Positions 1 to 9,000 of a stretch of DNA of 13,500 nt are shown here, piece by piece. How positions within the stretch are numbered: the stretch's first letter is position 1; every line of letters begins with the position of its first letter. Location of the stretch: the NCBI GenBank assembly GCA_905221605.1, contig CAJNDS010002479.1, positions 91,501 through 105,000 on the forward strand, written 5' to 3'. A program made the position numbers and the translations under genes. The notes beneath the pieces were generated by a model, which was given only the letters and a program-made list of their open reading frames with translations, did not search any database and was not told the origin of the DNA. The stretch comes from Symbiodinium natans (Eukaryota; Sar; Dinophyceae; Suessiales; Symbiodiniaceae).

Positions 1-1
1 C

Positions 2-2524
2 ATAGAGTGGCACGGTCGTAACTTGAAGCGACGAGCAAAAGCAATGGGCCACAAGGCCCCAGGTCCTGATGACTGGGAGCCTGCCATGCTGGCTCGACTT
101 CCTTTGCGTTGGTTTGAGAGTTTTGCGCTACTATGGGCCAAGGTCTGGGAGCGTGGCGCTGTACCCAGGTTATGGCAGAGGGCACGAGTTGCCCTGATCC
201 CCAAGCAGGATGGCACCTGGAGACCCCTATGTATGGCGACAGCGGCATGGAGGTTGGGTGCGGCGGAGATTGTGCAACAACTGCGTTCATGGGTTGATTC
301 TTGGGCCAGCCCTCATCTTCTGGGAGGTTTGCCAGGAAGATCTGTACAACATGCTCACATGCGTCTTCACGAAGCATTAGTTGCTGACCCTGACCGTTTG
401 ATTGTAGCCGAAGACCTTTCAAAATGCTTTGATACCATCGACATTGGCCTTGCTTGCAGAGCACTTGTTCATCATGGGGCTCCTGTTCGACTTGTTCGTC
501 TCCTGAAGGGGTTCTACAGCTCCCAACAGCGCATCTTCAGCGTTGCTGGACACCTGGGCACGCGCTGGCATTCAGTCAGCCGTGGCATCTTACAGGGATG
601 TCCAGTCTCACCGATGATAGCAGCCTCACTGCTTCAGCTGTGGACTTGGAAAGTGGTTGAGTCCCCAGACAGCTTGATCGATGCGGTGGTCTTTGTTGAC
701 GACAGGACCATGTGGACAGAAGGCAGCGAAAATCAGCGGGACGATGCCATTCGAGGAGCCTTGACCAGAAGCAAGCAGTTTGATGAGACACGTGGCTGGA
801 CATGCAGGCCCACCAAATGTCAATTTGTTTGCAGAAATCCAGAAACGCATGCTGACATCATCCGGGAGACTGGCTACGTACATGATGAAAAGCTGAAAGT
901 ACTGGGAGCGTGTCATCGCTTGGACGGCACATGCTCACCAGCACGCGTGTCCAGTGAAGAACTCCACCTTCGGCTTCGTTTCCTCCGAGCCCTACGTGTG
1001 CCTGCTACCATGCGAGCCTACCTTGTCGGAATGCTCATCTTGGCAAAAATGGCGTGGATAGCGTGTGTTGCTACCGACTTTGACGTGGACATGCAGAGCC
1101 TCCGCACAGACATTGCTTGGGCTTTGGTAGGACACGTTGCGCTAAGAGACGCACCCAAGTGCTTGGTCTTCGAGATCTTTGGATGGCAGTGCGATCCTGA
1201 GTTCGCAATGGAGTGGGCTGCACTCACAGCGGCTGTTCAGTGGCATCTTCGCTGTCCACTATGGACTGACAATGTTTGTCTTCGCTTTGCTGCCAAGCCA
1301 TGGCAGGTTCTGATACCTGCTGCGAAAGCAGCTTTAGACAGATGGGGGTGGAGTGTCTCGCACGATGGCGCAAACATCACCAAGCAAGACCACCTTGGTC
1401 AGGAGCGGCGCTTTGTCATAGGTGTGGATGGCTTAGATGTCCTGAAAGCATGGCTGGAGTATGAGCACAAGCGACAAGCCCTCTTCGCTACATGTCGCAT
1501 TAGTCGTTCACTTCACAGAAGCGAGGCTTTGGACTTGGCCCAGGGTGTCCTACTGCCTCCGCCTGATGGTCATCGCATGTTACACGGTGCTGTCCACAAG
1601 CAGGTTTACTTCGAAGCTGGGGCATCCCGTGCACAAAGACTTGTAGCACTTGCATCTGGCTGTAGTGTTTGGCATGAGAATCAGATGACTGGATTGCCGC
1701 GACACCAGTGGCACACTACGTGCATGTGCGGCAAGGAGTGGCCCAGCCGCCCTCACCTGATTTTCCAGTGTGAAGCTACGGCTGGGATAAGAACCGATGC
1801 TGGCGTTCGTGCGCCAACGAATCGTGCGCAGGAGCGGCTCCTGGCCGCCACCGTTGAGTTCCTGCCCTTGCCCCCGCGAGCAAATGCAGATGACGATAGT
1901 ACGCAGGTCCTTGTCCGTGCGTTTGCCAGTGCCATGAGCCAGGATGCGAGTTGCGTATGCTGCGCAACAGATGGATCTTCGAAGGAGGATGTCGCTGCAT
2001 GGGCTGCTGTCGTTGAGGGGTCGCAGCCAATAGCAGCTGGTTTCGAGTATGAGGATCAAAGTCCCTTTGTCGCTGAGGTCTTCGGCATCTTGCATCTCTT
2101 GGAGGCCGCAGCCATTTCGATGAGGAGTACCCGCAGGACTAGAGTGCTGCTGCTGTGTGATTGCCAAGCTGCGATTCGTGTGTGCAAGCGCAGTTATTCG
2201 GGTTGTTACCAGACACTGGCCCGACGAATTTGGGCGGCGTTGGATGCTCTGTCACATCGTGAAATTGATGTCATCCTCCACTGGGTTCCCGCTCATGATC
2301 GCATAGTGCCAGGGTGGAGGCCCCCTGAAAACATCACTGAGGCAAGGGCTCGTGCCTTGAATGATGCTGTCGATGTGGCTGCTCGAGACATGGCGCTTCG
2401 ACGATGGCAGGGCTCTCACCGAGCCATGTGGCATTGTGATGCTCGCGCTGCAAAAGCTCTTGAAACCAAACTCTTGAAAACTGCTATCGCTGTGGCGGAG
2501 CAGTATCATGTGTGGGTGAACTAG
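2..2524 (+). CDS. Non-LTR retrotransposon ORF2-like polyprotein, 3' part: reverse transcriptase + zinc knuckle + RNase H (partial at left edge)
   Basis: The frame is open from the window edge to TAG at 2522-2524, so the 5' end (in this family usually an AP-type endonuclease) is missing; the TTG at 23 is not a credible start. Numbering from that TTG, the N-terminal part has KAPGPDDW and VALIPK, typical of LINE RT motifs 0-2. Motif A is DLSKCFDTID (D131), motif B is QGCPVSP (from Q191), and motif C is FVDD (D226, D227), where the usual Y/F-A-D-D has V in place of A. A CCHC knuckle follows (C567, C569, H578, C583). The C-terminus is an RNase H with a DEDD set I place at D650, E685, D713 and D784, plus HWVPAHD. 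All catalytic residues are present and there is no stop or frameshift over 833 residues, so the copy is recent or still functional. The protein would copy element RNA into DNA at a genomic nick. It sits upstream of the kinase exons on the same strand, perhaps within an upstream intron. The family is confident; the clade is not determined. Confidence 0.88.
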   Translation: MEWHGRNLKRRAKAMGHKAPGPDDWEPAMLARLPLRWFESFALLWAKVWERGAVPRLWQRARVALIPKQDGTWRPLCMATAAWRLGAAEIVQQLRSWVDSWASPHLLGGLPGRSVQHAHMRLHEALVADPDRLIVAEDLSKCFDTIDIGLACRALVHHGAPVRLVRLLKGFYSSQQRIFSVAGHLGTRWHSVSRGILQGCPVSPMIAASLLQLWTWKVVESPDSLIDAVVFVDDRTMWTEGSENQRDDAIRGALTRSKQFDETRGWTCRPTKCQFVCRNPETHADIIRETGYVHDEKLKVLGACHRLDGTCSPARVSSEELHLRLRFLRALRVPATMRAYLVGMLILAKMAWIACVATDFDVDMQSLRTDIAWALVGHVALRDAPKCLVFEIFGWQCDPEFAMEWAALTAAVQWHLRCPLWTDNVCLRFAAKPWQVLIPAAKAALDRWGWSVSHDGANITKQDHLGQERRFVIGVDGLDVLKAWLEYEHKRQALFATCRISRSLHRSEALDLAQGVLLPPPDGHRMLHGAVHKQVYFEAGASRAQRLVALASGCSVWHENQMTGLPRHQWHTTCMCGKEWPSRPHLIFQCEATAGIRTDAGVRAPTNRAQERLLAATVEFLPLPPRANADDDSTQVLVRAFASAMSQDASCVCCATDGSSKEDVAAWAAVVEGSQPIAAGFEYEDQSPFVAEVFGILHLLEAAAISMRSTRRTRVLLLCDCQAAIRVCKRSYSGCYQTLARRIWAALDALSHREIDVILHWVPAHDRIVPGWRPPENITEARARALNDAVDVAARDMALRRWQGSHRAMWHCDARAAKALETKLLKTAIAVAEQYHVWVN

Positions 2525-3055
2525 ATTCATTGTGGCACTGTGGAGCGCCTAGGGGACTTCGGTCGCGCCCTGGTGTTCTTTTACAAACAATATAAGGCTC
2601 CCGGGTGAAATCATGATTTCCGCTTCACACCTGCATGTACATGTTTCTTTGCGCCTAGCTCGGAGCACGGCCGCGGCTCGCGAAAAAGTCTACTTGCGGG
2701 TTGTCTTCTCACCCCGGTCTGCCGCCCCTGAAAGCTTTCCTTCCCTGCCCGTCCCCCACAAGTCCTACCTCAAAGAGTCCAGACCCCGGATAGGTTTTTC
2801 TTCTCAGCATCTTTCAAGTCGATTTAGCGCGCAAAAAGGGGGCTCCTTTAGGGTTCTCAAGGCAGCTTTTTTGCAATAGTTTTGGGCTTTGGCGTCGGCT
2901 TCAGGTCGGAAGGTTTAGGGGTTAGGGCTTAAGTTCTGCGGACACGCTTTGAAGCCTCTTGCAGCCCCCCGTGTTGATAGCAAGAGTCACTACACCAGTG
3001 GTATATTGCGGGCTCAGGGTGTAGGGTTTCCAGAGCGCCGGGGTGTACAATGAAG
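2525..3055. other. Spacer after the LINE ORF: element 3' tail and presumed kinase intron
   Basis: No gene can be supported here. The start probably contains the 3' untranslated tail of the retrotransposon, but I see no poly(A) tract, short-repeat tail or target-site duplication that would fix its end. A short T/A-rich stretch with TATAAG lies near 2580-2596. Around 2912-2935 a single degenerate TTTAGGGG/TTAGGG copy appears. I searched for the kinase glycine loop and VAIK lysine exon expected just before 3056 and did not find them. An open stretch of 88 codons at 2613-2879 has no recognisable similarity. Confidence 0.5.
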
Positions 3056-3088
3056 GTGCCGAGGGAGGAGATCGAACGCGAGATGGAG
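3056..3088 (+). CDS. Kinase exon 1 (helix C, first half)
   Basis: This exon encodes VPREEIEREME after acceptor ATGAAG/G and before donor GTGGGT at 3089. With exon 2 it forms the αC helix with its conserved Glu. An alternative is that the exon starts further left, since the frame stays open upstream through an ATG at 3050; the AG/G rule of the other exons favours 3056. Confidence 0.7.
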
Positions 3089-6000
3089 GTGGGTTTTAAT
3101 GTGGGCTTGCTGGCTGATGCTTTCGTCTGCTGGTCGAAGGGATGTGTGCCACCAAGAGGGTCTTGAGGTGGAGCATGGTTCTAAGTGCAACTGTAAACCC
3201 TAAATCCCAAAAGCCAATCCCTAAACCCGAAACCCTAAACCCTAAACCCTAAACCCTAAACCCTAAACCCTAAACCCTAAACCCTAAACCTTAATTCATG
3301 CCACGAGAGAAGAGCAATCCTCGACACAACGAAGCGAAGAGGTGCTGCGGAAGTTGGACCATCCCCACATCGTGCGCCTCTTCGAGTGGTTCGAGCCGCT
3401 CATCAGATGAAACCTTAAGCCCCCAACCCTAAACCCTAAACCCTAAACCCTAAACCCTAAACCCTAAACCCTAAACCCTAAACCCTAAACCCTAAACCCT
3501 AAACCCTAAACCCTAAACCCTGGAGGAACCCTTACAGGGACTGCAGGGAGTATAACAATAAGGACCTGTTCTGAGACTTGTTAGGAACATAAGGTAATAT
3601 GAAGACATCTACAAGGGTTCTCCCTGAACAGTTAGCAAGAGGTCTTACAAGGAGAAATCTGCTGCAGGTCCGATCGCTTCTTCTACCTGGTGGCGGCCTA
3701 AGAGAGCTTGCGCCAAAAGGGTTTAGGGTTTAGGGTTTAGGGTTTAGGGTTTAGGGTTTAGGGTTTAGGGTTTAGGGTTTAGGGTTTAGGGTTTAGGGTT
3801 GCAGGTTGAAGGTTTAGGGTCAGTCCTGACACCCCAAAATCCCAAAACCTTGTTGATGCGGGAGCTTGCCCAGTAGACCCCTGCCTTCAATTTACACGTT
3901 TCGCGGGTAGTTCTGCAGCTGCAGTTCTCCAGGAAAGCACTGCCTGGTCACCTTAATCAAAAAGAACCAGGGTGTTTTTTTATCCCCATGTAGAAGTACT
4001 ATAGACAACCCTAAACCCTAAGGCCTAAGACCCAAGGCCTAAGACCTAAGACCTAAGACCTAAGATCTAAGACCTAAGACCTAAGACCTAAGACCTAAAT
4101 CCTAATCCTTCACAAGTGGGGGTTGAGGTTTGGGCCGTGGGCAGGAACTACTTGTTGTAGGTGCAGGGTTTAGGGTTTAGAGTTTGGGGTTTAGGGTTTA
4201 GGGAGGGTTTAGGGTTTAGGGTTTAGGGTGGAGGGAGTAAACGTTTTGGTTGTTCCTCCTCTTTACGACACCTTCCATCCTAAACTTTACACCCGAAGCC
4301 CCAAACCTTTAATTCGAAACCCTCAAAGACCGTAAGGTCATGGAAGGCGCCCGAGGGGGCGACTTGGATCGTGCCCTCCGCCGTGCCAAGAAGGCGCCAG
4401 TGGCTTTGCAATTGTGGATTCTGACAATGGGTGCAAGGGTTTAGGGTTCAGGGTTTAGGGTTCAGGGGTTTCGGTTGAAATTCAGGGTACTCGCCCGTAG
4501 TTTGGGGGAACCCCTCAACTGAAGTGTTAGGGTTTAGGGTCATCGCTACATCCCCAAGGTGCTTGGGGTGGGCAAGAAATACATGGGTAGTTTCCCAATT
4601 TCGGGTCCCTTTTTTTGGGATCCCTTCTACAGGGTGCTGCCTTATACTGGGTTCCCAAGAAGGGGCCCCCTAACTTAGGAAACAGGGTTTAGGGTTTAGG
4701 GTTTAGGGTTTAGGGTTTAGGGTTTAGGGTACCCACATCAGAGGACGAGGCAGGGGGTTTCTGCACCCCCGCGAGGGGACCAACTCTAGGCCTCTGAGCC
4801 CAGGAAACACCTAATCCAAAACCCTAACCCTAAACCCTAAACCCTAAACCCTAAACCCTAAACCCTAAACCCTAAACCCTAAACCCTAGACCCTAGACCC
4901 TAAACCCTAAACCCTAAACCCTAAACCTTAAACCTTAACCCTCAGCACTTCAGGGTTTCCCTAAGCCCCCGAAGTACCCCTAAAACCCTAAACCTTCAAC
5001 CCTAAACCCTAAACCCTAAACCCTAAACCCTAAACCCTAAACCCTAAACCCTAAGCCCTAAACCCTAAACCTTCAACCCTAAACCCTAAACCCTAAAAAC
5101 GCTAAAGGAGGGGCAAAGCGGTCTGGCGGAGAAGACGGTGCGCCTGCTCATGGAGCAAGCACTCCGAGCGTTGGCTTCGCGGCTTACACGGCTTATAGGT
5201 TTGGGTTTAGGGTTTAGGGTTTAGGGTTTAGGGTTTAGGGTTTAGGGTTTAGGGTTTAGGTTAGGACTTTACCTTTGGGGTTTAATGTTGACTTCGCATT
5301 AATAAACCCCCCCCCCCCTTCATTGATCAATCTCTCCGGCCAGGGCCTCCTCAATACTGTTCGCCTAAATCCTGGTAGGACCTAGTATTAGCTTTAGTAT
5401 TAGGTAGTAGCACCACGCCCGTAAAAACCGGATTTCCCGGGTCGGATTTTACATTTGTGGCGGGTTACAATATTGTGTTCCGGCAGCGGGATTTTACAAT
5501 TGCGGCGGGAATCACTAATGTGAAGTCAACATTAGCCTTTAAGACTTTAGCTTTGGGGCTTATAGCTTCGGATATAAATATTACCAATCATCCCACCGAG
5601 ACATCCAACAATCCTAAGAATGCCAAAAACTCAGATAAAAAACTCAGGGTTTTTTGAAAACGCCTACTTTTCGCCACAAAAACACGGAAACACTGTAAAT
5701 ACCAGTGTTTTCGCTCCTTACAACCTGATTTCGCCCAACTCGGAATGTGACACCCGTGAGCGTGCAAGAGCCCGAGGTTTTTAACAATTCCGTACAAACG
5801 GAGCTTTTTTAAGGTTCACAGGCCTTGCTAAAAAAAGGTGTAATTCTACGACGGAATACCATGCGGCAGGTAGTTTGTGTTCCCCAGCAGCAACTCAATT
5901 CAGGGTCGCAGGGGTCGCCAGTCGGCTCCCTTGCGCGTCGGCTTATGGTTGCAGATTTTGGGTTTCGGTTCAGAGAGGGCCAAAGTGGCTAGCAGCTTAG

Positions 6001-9000
6001 TCCAAGGAGTTGAAAAAACTCAGAACCCCCTTCTGAGACTTGAAATCCAAGCAGTTCACTTGCTTAAGGACTTGCACATGCTGCCCCCACCCAAAAACCC
6101 TTCTTGAGGTTCTCCGAAATCCCTGCAGCCCTCAGAGCCCCCCAAAAAGCTCCCTGAAAAGCCGAAAGTCTCAAGCCTAAACCCTAAACCCCAAACCCCA
6201 AACCCCAAACCCTAAACCCTAAACCCTAAACCCTAAACCCTAAACCCTTTTCTGAGGTTTACATCCACTCGGAGTGTGTTATCCATCGGGACATCAAGCC
6301 CTCAAACATGATCCTGACGCGCCTCGTGGCGCGGCGGCAAGTCGCAGACTCCTAGGGCTTCGCGCGTGCTTTTTTTTTTTGGTTTAGGGTTTAGGGTTTA
6401 GGGTTTAGGGTTTAGGGTTTAGGGTTTAGGGTTTAGGGTTTAGGGTTGTGGGAGCTTGCAGGGGTTTAGCTTGGGGTGTTCCCCCTTATACGGGATTATA
6501 ATAGGGGGGGGGTTATGTAATCCCAATTAAGGACTGTTAGCGGAAGGGGGGAACCATCCCAAGGTTCAGAATTTTCAGGGTTTTGGGGGTTTAGGGGTTC
6601 CAGAAGATGCCGACATCCTGAGCACCGGAAACCTGGAACCCCAAAACCCCAAAACGGCGGAACCCCAAAGCCTCAAGAAACCACAAAACTCCAAGACCCC
6701 AAAGCCCCTAAAACTCCAAACAACCCCCAAGCCCCAAAAAACCCCAAACAACCCCAATTTCCAAAAACCCACAACCCCAAAACCCAGCCCTCCACCCCCA
6801 AAACCCACCAACAAAAACACTGAACCCCTAACCCCCCCAAAAAACCCCTAAAAGACCTCCATCAAAACCCCTAAGTCCACTCCAGAGAGGACCTGCCTCC
6901 CCGAAACCCAAAACCCCAAAACCCAAAAGGCCCAAACCCCCAAACTCCCCAAAACCCCCCAACCCCCCAAACCCCCCAAAACCCCCCAAACCCCCGCAAG
7001 ACCCCAAAGCCACCGAAGACCGCCAAAACCCCCCAAACCCCCCGCAAAAACCCCAAGACCCCCAAATCCCCAAAACCATAAAACCCCCTAAACCGTAAAC
7101 CCCCCAAAAAAACGCCCAAAACCCCAGAACCACAAAACTCAAAAACCAAACCCCAAAAACCCCCCCCCCCCCCCCAAAAAAAAAAAAAAAACAAAACAAA
7201 ACAAAAAACAAAACACCCCGAAGTCTCCGCGCTTCAGAGGACCAGCATCCTCCCCACCTCTTGCTCGCAGACTTCGGCATCGCCGACGTGTCTTGGCACC
7301 AAGGGTTTGCAGAGGGTTGCGCTGTTTTTGTTTGGTTTAGGGTTTAGGGTTTAGGGTTTAGGGTTTAGGGTTTAGGGTTTAGGGTTTAGGGTTTAGGGTT
7401 TAGGGTTTAGGGTTTAGGGTTTAGGGTTTAGGGTTTTGTTGTTGTTTGTTGTTTGTTGGGTGTGTTCTTGCTTTGTTTTTGTTTAGGGGACTTGGGCTTC
7501 CTGAGCTGAAACCCCTAAACCCAATATGGTTGTTTGCACTGTCGCCTCCTTGGGGCGAAGCAACACGTTCGACCGCTTGAGGGCTTGAGGTTGGGATGCT
7601 GCCCTAAACCCTAAACCCTAAACCCTAAACCCTAAACCCTAAACCCTAAACCCTAAACCCTAAACCCATATCATATACGAACAGTCCAAAATAGGGATTA
7701 GATCCAGGGGCCACTCCAATTTTACGATTAAGGGCTGCTAGCATAAGGGGGAACATCTCAAGGTTGAGGGCTCCAGGCGCGGATGGTTCTCCTTTGGGGT
7801 TTTGGGGTTTTGGGTTTTCGGGTTTTCGGGTTTTGGGGTTTTGGGGTTTTGGGGTTTGGGGTTTCGGGGTCTAGGGTTTGGGGTTTAGGGTTTTGGGGAT
7901 TTGGGTTTTTGGGGTTTTGTTTTTTTGGGAGTCTTGGGGTTTTGGGGTTTAGGGCCTTCGAGCATCGGATCTTCGGAGGTTTTGGGCTTCAGTTTTTTGG
8001 GGTCTAGGGTTAGGATGCTCCGCCACGTGTTGCTGCCCCAGCTGAAGGTGTTCAAGCCGGACAGCGCGACCAGCTTGCAGCCGCATTGCTGCCAGTGTAC
8101 CCCTAAACCCTAAACCCTAAACCCTAAACCCTAAACCCCAACCCTAAACCCCAAGCCCTACACCGCCTCAACCCTAAACCCTAAACCCCCAAGCTCGAAA
8201 GCGTTGGTTCCGTTTCTGGGTTGGCTATAGATTTACTGCTGGACTATGTCCAAGGTGCGTCGTACGTCCCAAGCAAGCCGCATATGAAGTAGAAGCCCAA
8301 AAACCCAAACCAACAACCCTAAACCCGAAAGCACCCTACACCCAAACCTAAACCTGAACCCTATCACATCCTTCAAGGAAGAAGGGGACTTGGGCCTACA
8401 TGGCCCCAGAGATCTTCGAGGACATCATCACGCCCAAGGTCGACATCTGGTCGCTGGGCGTGGCAGCCTGTCCTGGTTGGGCCCTCCTTGGTGAGGGCTG
8501 AGGGTTTAGGGTTTAGGGTTTAGGGGGCTTAAGTTTTTAGAGTTAGGGTTTAGGGTTTGGGGTTTGACCGCAACAAATCGACACCTTCACTTGGAGGTTT
8601 GTTCCAAATTTACGGACCACCCCTTCTCCAGAAGAAAAGGAGGTACTTCTTGCCGAATCTTCTGAATTGAATTATGTGTCTAGTCCCTTGATCTAACTTA
8701 GGGAAACTTCCTACCCCAAGCCCTAAGAACCCCCAAAACCCCTGACCTTATCCTAAAACACCCAAAGCCCTACACCCTAAACCCTTACTTGAAGGTTCAT
8801 GGGTAGTGATAAGTGGGGTTCCAAGTACCTTGAGTAAGGTTATAGTGTAGCTTACATTACTTCTAACCCTACTTGTATAAACCCTAAACCCTAAACACTA
8901 AACCCGAAACCCCCAACCCCAAACCCTAAACCCTAAACCCTAAACCCCAAACCCTAAACCCTAAACCCCAAACCCCAAACCCTAAACCCTAAAACCCCTA

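Noticed and set aside
2613-2879. 88-codon open frame after the LINE ORF
   Set aside because: No recognisable domain or kinase N-lobe motif; the length is within chance for this composition.
6575-7280. Minus-strand open frames of 62-150 codons, Gly/Phe/Trp-rich
   Set aside because: They are translations of the CCCCAAAA repeat tract; no codon structure beyond the repeat, and exon 7 lies on the opposite strand inside this interval.
7783-8113. Plus-strand Gly/Phe-rich open frames of 70-74 codons
   Set aside because: Repeat-derived translation of TTTTGGGG units. The second one merely runs in frame into kinase exon 8.
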